Source: JBMYYR01 sp965243605 (GTDB taxonomy: Bacteria; Bacteroidota; Bacteroidia; Flavobacteriales; CAJXXR01). From it: a stretch of DNA of 64,000 nucleotides. The stretch covers positions 28,445 through 92,444 of the forward strand of contig CBDEVQ010000119.1 of NCBI GenBank assembly GCA_965243605.1, written 5' to 3'. Shown one piece after another: positions 52,593 through 61,652 of this stretch (position 1 is its first letter; each line of letters begins with the position of its first letter). The notes beneath the pieces are model-generated. The model searched no databases. It was not told the DNA's origin and was given only the letters and a program-made list of their open reading frames with translations. The translations under genes and the position numbers were made by a program.

Positions 52593-52625
52593 AAAAAGGA
52601 GTTGAATTTTTCGACTCCTTTTTTT
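52593..52625 (+). terminator. Intrinsic terminator after the DUF2795 gene
   Basis: Arms AAAAAGGAGTTGAA (52593-52606) and TTCGACTCCTTTTT (52610-52623) pair with one G-T wobble, then T-rich sequence. Confidence 0.75.
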
Positions 52626-52694
52626 ATTTCTTTTGGTTAACAACAGGTCATGTAATAACATGTACTTGTTGTATATTTCAATAAATTATTAAAA

Positions 52695-53363
52695 ATGAAG
52701 AATTACAGAGTATACCTAATAATTAGTGTTTTAAGTTTATTTGTTTGGAATTGTACATCCACTCACCAGTTACAAAGTGAAAAAGGGTATGTTTTAACAA
52801 AAGATCAAAAAGAACATATTTATACAGGTACTACAGATGAGCCCATGCGCATTTGGTTAATTACCAATCCCGAAGACTCTATTCTTCTAAGGACTAAAAG
52901 TACCAATTTTGAATTGCCTAAAGACGCTAAAGATGCTGAGTTTTTAGCGAGCCGAATGCTTGCAACAGTTACAGACTCTGCCAGCTTAGGTGTAGGTATT
53001 GCAGCACCTCAAGTAGGTGTACTAAAGAATTTAATTCTTGTTCAAAGATTTGATTTGGTTGATGAACCCATTGTTGCATATTATAATCCTAAAATAACCT
53101 CATACTCTAAATTAAAACAGCCATGTTTAGAAGGATGCTTGTCGATTCCTAATAAAATGGATACAACTAGAAATAGAGCGTATGCAATTATTTTAGAACA
53201 TGAGCTTTTAAATGGGGAACATAAGCAGGAATTAGTTGAAGATTTTACAGCTGTTATTTTTCAGCATGAAATAGATCATTTAAATGGAATATTATTCTTA
53301 GATCATTTAGATCAAGAAATTAAAGATGCTGAAGATAGTCTAATGCTAAAAAGACATCGTTAA
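52695..53363 (+). CDS. Peptide deformylase with lipoprotein-type signal
   Basis: A 222-residue peptide deformylase. All three family motifs are intact: GVGIAAPQVG (residues 99-108), EGCLS with metal ligand Cys148, and HEIDH (191-195) with two metal His and the catalytic Glu. Unusually, the first 20 residues form a hydrophobic leader ending in a Cys (LFVWNC), which looks like a lipoprotein signal, followed by a ~60-residue linker. Normal deformylase acts on nascent chains in the cytosol. If the leader works, this one is in the envelope. Whether the genome has a second, cytosolic enzyme is not visible. Confidence 0.85.
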   Translation: MKNYRVYLIISVLSLFVWNCTSTHQLQSEKGYVLTKDQKEHIYTGTTDEPMRIWLITNPEDSILLRTKSTNFELPKDAKDAEFLASRMLATVTDSASLGVGIAAPQVGVLKNLILVQRFDLVDEPIVAYYNPKITSYSKLKQPCLEGCLSIPNKMDTTRNRAYAIILEHELLNGEHKQELVEDFTAVIFQHEIDHLNGILFLDHLDQEIKDAEDSLMLKRHR

Positions 53364-53454
53364 TTTGTTGGTAATGAAATGTTTTGTTATATTGGGAAAG
53401 CCTAGATTACATAAGGATCAGGTTTTTTGTTTTTAACAATTAATTTTCTGTTTT

Positions 53455-54726
53455 ATGAAACATTTTATATTTTTTTTACTTTCCACATCATTAACCTTAA
53501 ATGCCCAAATTAGAACTGCAAGTACAACCGTAGGGTCTAGTAATGATATGGATTTAGAAGTAACCATAAATGATTTTACTGGAGTGACTTCCTTTGAAGT
53601 AACAGGCCCAAGTAGTAAATGGTTTGCGGCGGCATTTAATACAACTTCTATGAATGGATACGCCATTGTTCATAATAATAATGGAGGTAATCCTGATGAG
53701 TACACCATGAATGGAAATGGCGCACCTACAATTCAAACGACTCAAAACTTACAGAGTATTACATCATCTACCTCCGGAACCGAAAAAACATTTAATTATA
53801 CAAGGTTAAATAGTACAGGAAATACAAATGATTATACATTTACAACCTCATCATCTACATTAAACATTGCTTATGCAATAGGAAGTGGGGCAAATCTTGC
53901 ATATCATGGTCCAAATAGAGGATCAGCTTCATTAACGTTTACGAACCCTTGTGATCCATCTGTATTTGATACATTAACGGTTATTAGTATCTGTGAAAAC
54001 GAAACGGCAAGCGTATTTGGAAATCTTGTTGGTGGAGGAACATATAACGATACGACTTGGTCTATTATTGGTTGCGATAGTTTAATTCAAGTACAAGTTG
54101 TAGAACAAGATACTTTTGGTATAACGCCTCTAGATACCACGGTATGTTTAGGTAATGAATTCATATTTGGAAGTATAGATACCTTGTTTAGTGCAGAAGG
54201 ATCTTATACCATACAAGATACGAATGATTGTAATGTAGATGTTTATAATATAGAGGTTGTAGATAATGAAACTCAGGTATTTGTACATTCTGACGGAGTA
54301 ACTCTTGAATATTCTGTAAATGGAGTAATACAAGATGCATATTGGTATATGTGTGATTTAGATTCTATTATTCCTCCGCCAGTTTTACCTACATTATTAC
54401 CAACAATACCTGGAGATTATGCTTTTGTGAATCATGCAGGTGGGTGTGCAGATACAAGTGATTGTATTACAATTACAGCCGAAGATTTAGGAATTGTAGA
54501 TATAGATCAATTAAACTTTGATTTTGTAGTCAATAATAAAATCATTACAATTATAAATTCTAATTTATCTGACTATGATGTTGTTATTTATAATGCAATA
54601 GGACAGGTTGTTGTTACTGAAAAGTCTCCAAATACAATGGATCTGAATACCTTTGCAGATGGAATTTATGTGATGAAAGTTAATAGTGGAAAAGCTATAA
54701 AAGAGTACAAAGTACTTATACATTAA
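53455..54726 (+). CDS. T9SS-exported protein with DOMON-like domain
   Basis: A 423-residue protein with a signal peptide (cleavage near Thr-Leu-Asn-Ala-Gln, residue 18). The N-terminal domain resembles a DOMON-type ligand/haem-binding beta sandwich (FEVTGPSSKWFAAAFN, then a Met-Asn-Gly-Tyr-Ala-Ile-Val pattern). The middle has two Cys-containing repeats (LTVISICENETASVFG; ITPLDTTVCLGNEFIFG) of the kind found in extracellular Bacteroidota proteins. A type A T9SS sorting domain closes it (VVIYNAIGQVVV to YKVLIH). The ligand is unknown. Confidence 0.78.
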   Translation: MKHFIFFLLSTSLTLNAQIRTASTTVGSSNDMDLEVTINDFTGVTSFEVTGPSSKWFAAAFNTTSMNGYAIVHNNNGGNPDEYTMNGNGAPTIQTTQNLQSITSSTSGTEKTFNYTRLNSTGNTNDYTFTTSSSTLNIAYAIGSGANLAYHGPNRGSASLTFTNPCDPSVFDTLTVISICENETASVFGNLVGGGTYNDTTWSIIGCDSLIQVQVVEQDTFGITPLDTTVCLGNEFIFGSIDTLFSAEGSYTIQDTNDCNVDVYNIEVVDNETQVFVHSDGVTLEYSVNGVIQDAYWYMCDLDSIIPPPVLPTLLPTIPGDYAFVNHAGGCADTSDCITITAEDLGIVDIDQLNFDFVVNNKIITIINSNLSDYDVVIYNAIGQVVVTEKSPNTMDLNTFADGIYVMKVNSGKAIKEYKVLIH

Positions 54727-54747
54727 CTTGTTAATCTTATTGTAAAT

Positions 54748-54788
54748 AAAAAAGGTCTATTATGGAAATCCCATAATAGACCTTTTTT
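54748..54788. terminator. Bidirectional intrinsic terminator
   Basis: Perfect 18-base arms (54748-54765 and 54771-54788; core AAGGTCTATTATGG) around AAATC, with A and T tracts at the feet. It serves the rightward DOMON gene and the leftward gene ending at 54791. Confidence 0.88.
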
Positions 54789-54790
54789 AT

Positions 54791-55348
54791 TTACAGATTT
54801 GAAGGATATTGTAATAAACATCCAATGGCTTCAGTTCGTTTCACTTTAATTGTATCTCCTCTAAAAACAGATGTTATGGCATCTTTAACATAGAATTGAC
54901 TCACGGTTTTTCTTCGTCGACCAAGTTTCTCAAGCCAATTATCTAATTTACCTGAATAGACTATAGCTCCATTGGTATCAACTAGAAAGCATTCTGGGGT
55001 AACTTCCGCTTTAAAATACTTTGCTATTTGATAATCTTTATCTAAAACAAATTCCATATTTAATTTATACTTCGACTTAAACTTTAATATTTGCTGTTCT
55101 GTATAAAGTTTTTCCCCTGAAAAAACTCCATAAATATGTAGTGAATCTTTGGAATATGTTTGTCGCATTTCTGTAAAATCTTTCGTGTAGTTCTCACATA
55201 GTGGACATTCGGGACTCATAAATACAAAAAGGCTTAGAACATTCGGATTAATATATTCCTCTTTTGTAATACTATAAAATGACTCAGAGGATAGTTTGCA
55301 AGCTAAAACTGTAATTCCGATTAATAATATGGTTATTATACGTCTCAT
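54791..55348 (-). CDS. Thioredoxin-fold lipoprotein
   Basis: A 185-residue lipoprotein (Ile-Thr-Val-Leu-Ala-Cys, Cys at 17) with a thioredoxin-like fold. The redox motif is CPLC in MSPECPLCENYT (about 52-55), and the cis-Pro region reads AEVTPECFLVD. It matches TlpA/AhpC-like redoxins of the cell envelope. The C-terminal block TEAIGCLLQY holds another Cys. Its start overlaps the ispE stop by 4 bases, so it is co-transcribed with ispE. Confidence 0.82.
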   Translation of the reverse strand: MRRIITILLIGITVLACKLSSESFYSITKEEYINPNVLSLFVFMSPECPLCENYTKDFTEMRQTYSKDSLHIYGVFSGEKLYTEQQILKFKSKYKLNMEFVLDKDYQIAKYFKAEVTPECFLVDTNGAIVYSGKLDNWLEKLGRRRKTVSQFYVKDAITSVFRGDTIKVKRTEAIGCLLQYPSNL

Positions 55349-56151
55349 AATTTAACACTAAATAATTCGTAATCCTTTTTTAAACTTAGATTAGGTTCAG
55401 TATCAAATATCCCAAACATAGTAGAACCAGAACCACTCATAGAAGCATAAAAAGCACCTTGATTATATAAGTCTGTCTTTATTTGTTCTAATTCAGGATA
55501 AGCTTCAAAAATATGAGATTCAAAGTTGTTATGAAGATTATCTTTGTAAGAATTAAATTCTTCAAACTTGAAGGATTTAAAATCTTCTTTAGGTTGTAAT
55601 TTTATTCCAGAATACGCTTCTTGTGTTGAAATATGAATGTTCGGAAATACCAAAACCAAGATTTTGTTTTTTAAAGCATCTGTGTTTACTGGCGTCATAA
55701 TTTCACCTATCCCTTCAACAAACTTACTTGTATTATCTATGAAAAAAGGACAATCTGCACCGAGTTGCTTGGCAAAATCTTCCAACTCAGTATTAGAATA
55801 CCCCAAGTTAAACATTTTGTTTAATGTTTTAAGTGTAAAGCTAGCATCTGCAGACCCTCCACCTAAGCCTGCACCAATCGGAATTTGTTTGTGTAAATGA
55901 ATTTTTACACTTGGTAATGGTTTTGCTGTATTTAATATAGAATACGCTTGTTCACATAAATTATTATTGCCAGAAATTTTTATTCCAGAGCTAGAAAATT
56001 CAACACGTCCATTTCCTTCAGAAGGAACAATTTCTAAAATATCCACAAGAGGAACAGGTAGAAAGAAACTTTGTAATAAATGATACCCGTTATTGAGTTT
56101 AGAGTGAACATTTAAACCTAAGTTTATTTTGGCATTTGGATAAACAATCAT
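55345..56151 (-). CDS. ispE: 4-diphosphocytidyl-2-C-methyl-D-erythritol kinase
   Basis: A 268-residue GHMP kinase. The start NAKINLGLNVHSKLNNGYH carries the conserved Lys, the glycine-rich ATP loop is PIGAGLGGGSADAS (about 92-105), and the late motif SMSGSGSTMFG (about 238-248) is intact. It phosphorylates CDP-methylerythritol in the MEP pathway to isoprenoids. It is the first gene of a two-gene leftward unit. Confidence 0.94.
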   Translation of the reverse strand: MIVYPNAKINLGLNVHSKLNNGYHLLQSFFLPVPLVDILEIVPSEGNGRVEFSSSGIKISGNNNLCEQAYSILNTAKPLPSVKIHLHKQIPIGAGLGGGSADASFTLKTLNKMFNLGYSNTELEDFAKQLGADCPFFIDNTSKFVEGIGEIMTPVNTDALKNKILVLVFPNIHISTQEAYSGIKLQPKEDFKSFKFEEFNSYKDNLHNNFESHIFEAYPELEQIKTDLYNQGAFYASMSGSGSTMFGIFDTEPNLSLKKDYELFSVKL

Positions 56152-56443
56152 ATTCGTATCTATAATTTAAATCATGTAAAATTAGAGCTTAAATTTTAAA
56201 TTAGTTGTATTCTTTATTGAAATTGATATCTGAAATATTTCCTTTTAAGAAAAGGAAGGAACAAAGTAAAAGGTAAATAGTATTATGGTTAATTGTCGTT
56301 GTTTTTCAGAGTTTTACATAGATGGAAAGAGGGATTCATTAGAAAAGAGGAATAATAATCGGATATATTTCCTTATAAAACCAAATTAGTAATCGTATTA
56401 TTTGCTATTTTAGCAAACTTAACTCGATACAAAAAAAATAATT
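56152..56443. other. Intergenic region between divergent ispE and accA
   Basis: About 290 AT-rich bases with a short hairpin (arms TTCCTTTT at 56239-56246 and AAAAGGAA at 56250-56257). No gene or RNA is supported. The promoters of ispE and accA must lie here, but I see no complete consensus pair. Confidence 0.35.
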
Positions 56444-57397
56444 ATGGAGCAGTTAGATTTTGAAAAGCCAATTTATGAATTGGTAGCGAAACTAGAAGAA
56501 GCCCGTAAACTTGGTGAAGATACTGGTGTAGATGTTGAAGAAACAGTAGCTAAGATTGAAGATAAATTACATGTTTTAAGAAAAGACATATACGGAAATC
56601 TTTCAGCTTGGCAACGTGTGCAAATTTCTCGTCACCCAAAAAGACCATATACTTTAGACTATATAAAGGCCTTAACGAATGGAGATTTTATTGAACTTCA
56701 TGGTGATAGAACTGTGAAAGATGATAAAGCCATGGTTGGTGGTTGGGGATCTGTAGATGGAAACCCAATAATGTTTATTGGACAACAAAAAGGACATAAC
56801 ACAAAATCACGTCAATACCGTAATTTTGGAATGGCCAATCCTGAAGGGTATAGAAAGGCTTTGCGATTAATGCGTATGGCAGAAAAATTTAACCGTCCAG
56901 TTGTTTGTTTAATAGATACTCCAGGTGCATATCCAGGTTTAGAAGCAGAAGAAAGAGGGCAAGGTGAAGCTATTGCGAGAAATATTTACGAAATGGCTAA
57001 GCTTAAAGTTCCTGTAATTTGTATTATTATTGGAGAAGGAGCGTCAGGTGGAGCATTAGGAATTGGTGTTGGAGATCGTGTAGTAATGTTAGAAAACACA
57101 TGGTATTCAGTAATTTCACCAGAGTCTTGTTCATCTATTTTATGGAGAAGTTGGAGTTATAAAGAGCAAGCAGCAGATGCTTTAAAATTAACTTCTGAAG
57201 ACATGAAAGGGAACAAACTTGTTGATGATGTATTACCAGAACCACAAGGAGGAGCTCATTATAATCCAGAAGAAGTATTTTCTACTGTAAAGGATTATAT
57301 TTTAAAAGAAGTAAAAACGTTAAAAGCAAAACCAATTGCAGAATTAGTAGATGCAAGAATTGAAAAATTCTGTGCAATGGGTGTTTTTGAAGAATAA
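56444..57397 (+). CDS. accA: Acetyl-CoA carboxylase carboxyltransferase subunit alpha
   Basis: A 317-residue protein matching AccA throughout. It shows an N-terminal helix pair, RVQISRHPKRPYTLDYI, the crotonase-type core FIGQQKGHNTKSRQYRNFGM and LIDTPGAYPGLEAEERGQ, and the oxyanion region IGEGASGGALGIGVGD. It transfers carboxyl from biotin to acetyl-CoA in fatty-acid synthesis with AccD. It is monocistronic with a terminator. Confidence 0.96.
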   Translation: MEQLDFEKPIYELVAKLEEARKLGEDTGVDVEETVAKIEDKLHVLRKDIYGNLSAWQRVQISRHPKRPYTLDYIKALTNGDFIELHGDRTVKDDKAMVGGWGSVDGNPIMFIGQQKGHNTKSRQYRNFGMANPEGYRKALRLMRMAEKFNRPVVCLIDTPGAYPGLEAEERGQGEAIARNIYEMAKLKVPVICIIIGEGASGGALGIGVGDRVVMLENTWYSVISPESCSSILWRSWSYKEQAADALKLTSEDMKGNKLVDDVLPEPQGGAHYNPEEVFSTVKDYILKEVKTLKAKPIAELVDARIEKFCAMGVFEE

Positions 57398-57420
57398 ATA
57401 CTTTAATACAATTAGACATA

Positions 57421-57456
57421 AAAAAGGAGATCATTTATTTTAATGATCTCCTTTTT
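57421..57456. terminator. Bidirectional intrinsic terminator
   Basis: Arms AAAAAGGAGATCATT (57421-57435) and AATGATCTCCTTTTT (57442-57456), loop TATTTT. It lies between accA and the leftward gene ending at 57476. Confidence 0.88.
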
Positions 57457-57475
57457 TAGTTTATTTAAGTATCTT

Positions 57476-57820
57476 CTAAGTTGAAGAATAAATTGCAATT
57501 AAAAGGAAAACTAGAAATGGAAACCACAATAATCCTATTAAATTAATAAGAAATAAGTTTCCATTTTTTCTCTGTTGGAAGGTATGAGAAATGTTATAAA
57601 TACTTCCAATGGAGTATAAAAAAAGAAATAAAAGAATCCCTAAAGCACCACCTACATCAAATCCATCACCATTAGATGATCCTGAAGGGCCATATATAAA
57701 TAATCCTAGAATAAGAATGGCAAATATAAGGATTGGGGCGAATAAAATATTTAGAACGGTAAAGGGGTGTTTAAAAATAAATATTTTTAGATTATTAAAG
57801 AATATGAGTAATGTTTTCAT
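57476..57820 (-). CDS. Small membrane protein, paralogue of 58234-58563
   Basis: A 114-residue protein with three hydrophobic segments (about 21-43, 58-76 and 89-111). It shares with the product of 58234-58563 the opening FILLFPFTVLNILF-type helix, a Gly-rich loop, the block ISHTFQQRKNGNLF and LINLIGLLWFPFLVFLL. The function is unknown. Confidence 0.7.
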   Translation of the reverse strand: MKTLLIFFNNLKIFIFKHPFTVLNILFAPILIFAILILGLFIYGPSGSSNGDGFDVGGALGILLFLFLYSIGSIYNISHTFQQRKNGNLFLINLIGLLWFPFLVFLLIAIYSST

Positions 57821-58233
57821 TTGTTATTTAATATTAGATAATTCAAAGATACTAACTTATATTGAGTCGAAGGTTCATTTGTCGTGTCGAGAGATTTATG
57901 CTAATTCTTGAATTTGGTTGATTAATATTCTAATTGTATTTTTGATGAATTAGATCGTGAAAACCTAAAGTGAATAAACCATAAGAAGGATATCAATAGA
58001 CTTTATAATTTAGATCCGTTAAATATGACAAAACATAATATTTATTCATCGCTTGACTACGACTTAAGAAACCCTATTCTATCTCTTGAACAACTGATAA
58101 CTTAAAGGAATAACTATAATCTCTTTGCGTTCGTTTTACATAAGTTTTACTCATAAGACGTTTTTTTATGTAACGCAATACTAGGACGGGACACACTATA
58201 AAAAAAGCTTTTATAATGCTTGATTATCAATTT
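57821..58233. other. Intergenic region between two paralogous membrane-protein genes
   Basis: About 410 bases with no coding frame of note. It lies between two related genes, so it could contain decayed duplicate DNA, but I see no remnant by eye. A weak hairpin (58197-58203 with 58209-58215) sits downstream of the second gene and is not a clear terminator. Confidence 0.35.
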
Positions 58234-58563
58234 CTATAAATAGATATCAAGTAAAATGAAAGTTAATATAGGAAACCATAAAAGTCCAATAAAATTAATG
58301 ATAAATAAGTTTCCGCGATTCATTTGAGAAATAGTGTGCGTTAAGGCAAAAATACCACCTATACCATATATAAAAAGAAAGACAAGAACAATTAAACCTT
58401 CACCAGCTTCACCTATTCCTCTTTCTGAGTAAGTAGACCCTTTTGTTAATAGTATATAGAGTATTATTGTAATAAATAATGATATTGGACCAAGGAGAAT
58501 GTTAAAGATTGTAGATGGGTATTTGATAATAAATGTTTTTAACTGAGAGAAGATAGTCATCAC
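58234..58563 (-). CDS. Small membrane protein, paralogue of 57476-57820
   Basis: A 109-residue protein with three hydrophobic segments (about 20-40, 56-72 and 86-107). The C-terminal block (ALTHTISQMNRGNLFIINFI, then GLLWFPILTFILL) aligns position by position with the neighbouring paralogue. The N-terminal helix also matches, while the central Gly-rich loop differs. The pair looks like a tandem duplication. The function is unknown. Confidence 0.7.
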   Translation of the reverse strand: MMTIFSQLKTFIIKYPSTIFNILLGPISLFITIILYILLTKGSTYSERGIGEAGEGLIVLVFLFIYGIGGIFALTHTISQMNRGNLFIINFIGLLWFPILTFILLDIYL

Positions 58564-58750
58564 CTATTGTATTATTTATTAAGTTATATAAAGAATGTCA
58601 AAAATAGTAAATTTGGTAATATAAAGAGTTAACTCATTAGAATTTTGACGATGTTTGTTCAATTACAAAGTGAATTGTATTTTTGAATTGTTGTAATTAG
58701 TAAATACAAAATAAATATAGACTACTAAAAGACTTTATCCATTTATTGAA

Positions 58751-59794
58751 ATGATTATGAGACTAAACCGTATTTTTTTTTATATCTTAATTTTATTTTT
58801 AGGAGCCGAAACTTACGCTCAAAACATAAGAACAGAGTTTACACTTGAAACCGTATTAACCCCAGAAACAAGTATTCGTGCTGTTCATAGAACAACATCA
58901 GGTGATCTTTGGTTTGCTGGATCTAATGGATATTATGGAATTTCTGAAGATCAAGGTAATATATGGAATATAGATTCTATACAATTTTTAAATCAAACCA
59001 TTCACTTTAGAGCATTAGGCTCTTCACCTAAAGGAATAAGTTTAGTGTCTATAGAAAGTCCAGGAATGATATTTAGGACAGAAAATAAAGGGAAATCTTG
59101 GTATTTATCATACTATGAAGAAGGCGAGAATGTATTTTATGATGCTGTTAAATTTTATGATCAATTAGAAGGAATAGCTTTAGGAGATCCTATAGACGGC
59201 TGTTTTTCCATTTTGAAAACATATGATGGAGGAGAAACATGGACTAAAATGTCTTGTGAAAAATTACCCGAAATTATAGAAGGCGAAGCCGCGTTTGCAG
59301 CAAGTAATACAAATATTGAAACCATAGGGGATAGTACTTGGATTGTAACTGGAGGTAAAGTGGCTCGTGTTTTATTTAGCCCAGACCGAGGTAATACTTG
59401 GAAAGTTTTGGAAACTCCAATAATTTCAGGAGATCAAATGACAGGAATATATTCTGTGGATTTTTACAATAATGATATTGGTGTTATTATAGGAGGAGAT
59501 TGGAATGATAAACCATACTCGAAAAATAATAAAGCGATAACATTTAATGGAGGGAAATCTTGGAAATTATTAAGTAAAAAGAAAGATCCACCCTACCAAT
59601 CGTGTATTAAATTTGTGCCAAATTCAAAGGGGAAATCAATGTTGTCTGTTGGTATCCCAGGGGTGTATTATTCCCGGAATTTTGGACGATCTTGGATAAA
59701 AGTATCTGATAAACCCTTCTATGCAATTGAGTTTATTAATAGCAATAAGGCAATTCTTACAGGAAACAAAAAAATAAGTATTCTCACATTTTAA
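58751..59794 (+). CDS. Secreted Ycf48-like/BNR-repeat beta-propeller protein
   Basis: A 347-residue protein with a signal peptide (cleavage near Glu-Thr-Tyr-Ala-Gln). It has repeated Ser/Asp-x-Asp-x-Gly-x-x-Trp units (SEDQGNIWNID, ENKGKSWYLS, YDGGETWTKM, SPDRGNTWKVL, FNGGKSWKLL, FGRSWIKV), one per propeller blade, as in Ycf48/HCF136 and sialidase-like proteins. In Bacteroidota such proteins are often annotated as oxidoreductases without evidence. No sorting domain is present. The second Met (58757) is an equally good start. Confidence 0.78.
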   Translation: MIMRLNRIFFYILILFLGAETYAQNIRTEFTLETVLTPETSIRAVHRTTSGDLWFAGSNGYYGISEDQGNIWNIDSIQFLNQTIHFRALGSSPKGISLVSIESPGMIFRTENKGKSWYLSYYEEGENVFYDAVKFYDQLEGIALGDPIDGCFSILKTYDGGETWTKMSCEKLPEIIEGEAAFAASNTNIETIGDSTWIVTGGKVARVLFSPDRGNTWKVLETPIISGDQMTGIYSVDFYNNDIGVIIGGDWNDKPYSKNNKAITFNGGKSWKLLSKKKDPPYQSCIKFVPNSKGKSMLSVGIPGVYYSRNFGRSWIKVSDKPFYAIEFINSNKAILTGNKKISILTF

Positions 59795-59842
59795 GTACAG
59801 GAAGGTAATTAAGTTTCTATAGGTTTTCTAAGAATGGATTAA

Positions 59843-59850
59843 TATCTTTG
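59843..59850 (+). promoter_or_regulatory. -7 promoter element inside an inverted repeat, upstream of the glycosyltransferase
   Basis: TATCTTTG, a full match to TAnnTTTG, lies 33 bases before the TTG start of the glycosyltransferase gene. It is enclosed by the 11-base inverted repeat TATAGGTTTTC (59818-59828) and GAAAACCTATA (59852-59862). Confidence 0.45.
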
Positions 59851-59883
59851 TGAAAACCTATATTAAGATCAAAAACAAACGGA

Positions 59884-61029
59884 TTGGAAAAACAAATTAA
59901 AACAATTGTATTATTAGGTGTTGGGCACCCTTTTAGAGGTGGCTTAGCGTCTTACAATGAACGTTTAGTTCGAGAGTTAATAGCAATGGGTTATCAAGTA
60001 ACACTTTCAACATTTACGTTACAATATCCTAATTTTTTGTTTCCAGGGAAAACCCAATATTCATCTTCTGAGAAACCTAAAGACATTCCAATTATAGAGG
60101 AAGTTAATTCTGTTAACCCATTGAATTGGATTAAAGTTGGAAGGCGTATAAAGAAACAAGCTCCAGATTTGTTATTAATTAGGTTTTGGTTACCATTTAT
60201 GGGACCATGTTTTGGAACTATAGCTCGAGTTGTTAAACGTAATAAGAAAACAAAAGTTATTACTTTAATAGATAATATAATTCCGCATGAGAAAAGAATT
60301 GGAGATTTTACGCTAACAAAGTACTTTACTAAAGCTATGGATGCCTTTATTACAATGAGTAAAGACGTTCTAAAGGATCTTCAAAAGTTTGATACTAAAA
60401 AACCTCAAGCATTGAGTCCTCATCCTATTTTTGATAATTTTGGAGAGCATATTAAAAGGGAGATGGCGCTTAAAACGCTTAATTTAAATCCTGAATTACG
60501 ATACATTTTATTTTTTGGTTTTATTAGAGACTATAAAGGCTTAGATTTATTAATTGAAGCCTTCGGAGATTCAAGGTTTAGAACACTGGATGTAAAACTA
60601 ATTGTAGCAGGAGAGTTTTATAATGATGGACAACAGTACTTTGATCAAATAAAACGTCTTGGTTTAGATGATGAGGTGATCATGCACAATGAATTTATTC
60701 CTAATGAAGGGGTGAAAAATTATTTTAGTGCAGCCGATATAGTTGCATTGCCTTATAAAACAGCTACCCAAAGTGGTGTAACCCAAATAGGGTATCATTT
60801 TGAAAAACCAATGTTAGTTACTGAGGTTGGAGGATTACCTGAAATTATTCCACATAATAAAGTAGGATATGTTGTAAAACCAGAGCCTAAAGAGATAGCA
60901 GATGCTTTATTTAACTTCTATAAAGAAAATAAGAAGGACGAATTTGAAAAGAATGTTAAAGTAGAAAAGCAAAAGTATACTTGGGATAAAATGGTAGTAA
61001 CTATAGAAAATATTTGTAAGGAAATATAA
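59884..61029 (+). CDS. Glycosyltransferase family 4 (GT-B) protein
   Basis: A 381-residue GT-B glycosyltransferase with a TTG start; the N-terminal strand ending GVGHPFRGGLASYNERLVREL supports this start. The C-terminal domain contains ILFFGFIRDYKGLDLLIEAF (about 214-233) and the sugar-nucleotide Glu region SAADIVALPYKTATQSGVTQIGY. Its substrate is unknown. It heads a rightward cluster with gmhA, gmhB and an MBOAT gene, so a role in surface-glycan or lipopolysaccharide synthesis is likely. Confidence 0.88.
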   Translation: MEKQIKTIVLLGVGHPFRGGLASYNERLVRELIAMGYQVTLSTFTLQYPNFLFPGKTQYSSSEKPKDIPIIEEVNSVNPLNWIKVGRRIKKQAPDLLLIRFWLPFMGPCFGTIARVVKRNKKTKVITLIDNIIPHEKRIGDFTLTKYFTKAMDAFITMSKDVLKDLQKFDTKKPQALSPHPIFDNFGEHIKREMALKTLNLNPELRYILFFGFIRDYKGLDLLIEAFGDSRFRTLDVKLIVAGEFYNDGQQYFDQIKRLGLDDEVIMHNEFIPNEGVKNYFSAADIVALPYKTATQSGVTQIGYHFEKPMLVTEVGGLPEIIPHNKVGYVVKPEPKEIADALFNFYKENKKDEFEKNVKVEKQKYTWDKMVVTIENICKEI

Positions 61030-61059
61030 AGGCCAAACGTATAACAGAATAGTAAAAAG

Positions 61060-61635
61060 ATGAATATAAAAGATATAATTCAAGCTTCTATTGATACAAA
61101 ACAACGTGTTTTAGAAGATCCAAATATGCTGCATGTTATAGAAAATATAACCCTGGCTATGATTTCTTGTTTTAAGAATGATGGACAAGTTCTATTTTGT
61201 GGTAATGGAGGTTCAGCTGCTGATGCTCAGCATATTGCTGCAGAGTTTTCTGGTCGGTTTTATTTTGATAGAGATCCATTAAATGCTGAAGCTTTACATG
61301 TTAATACATCGTATTTAACAGCAGTGGGTAATGATTATTCTTATGATGAAATTTACGCAAGAATGGTTAAAGCTAGAGGACGTAAAGGTGATATTTTAGT
61401 CGGAATTTCAACTTCAGGGAATTCTGGAAATGTTGTACGAGCACTAGAAGTAGCTAAAGAACAGGGTATGATAACCGTTGGATTTACGGGTGAAGCCGGA
61501 GGTAAAACCAAAGCTTTAGCAGATTATTTAGTTAATATTCCTTCTGATGATACACCAAGAATTCAAGAATGTCATATCTTGGTAGGGCATATTATTTGCG
61601 AATTGGTAGAAAAAACTTTATTTACACAACCCTAA
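61060..61635 (+). CDS. gmhA: Sedoheptulose 7-phosphate isomerase
   Basis: A 191-residue SIS-domain protein. The substrate loop FCGNGGSAADAQHIAAEFSG (about 47-66) with the catalytic His and the later VGISTSGNSGNVVRAL and PRIQECHILVGHIICELVE match GmhA. It makes D-glycero-D-manno-heptose 7-phosphate, the first step to ADP-heptose. It lies 30 bases after the glycosyltransferase gene and 17 bases before gmhB. Confidence 0.93.
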   Translation: MNIKDIIQASIDTKQRVLEDPNMLHVIENITLAMISCFKNDGQVLFCGNGGSAADAQHIAAEFSGRFYFDRDPLNAEALHVNTSYLTAVGNDYSYDEIYARMVKARGRKGDILVGISTSGNSGNVVRALEVAKEQGMITVGFTGEAGGKTKALADYLVNIPSDDTPRIQECHILVGHIICELVEKTLFTQP

Positions 61636-61652
61636 TTTATTATTTAGATATA

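Noticed and set aside
61569..61652. Longer N-terminus for gmhB overlapping gmhA
   Set aside because: The HAD motif is at its normal distance from the ATG at 61653; the upstream extension is the gmhA tail read in another frame.
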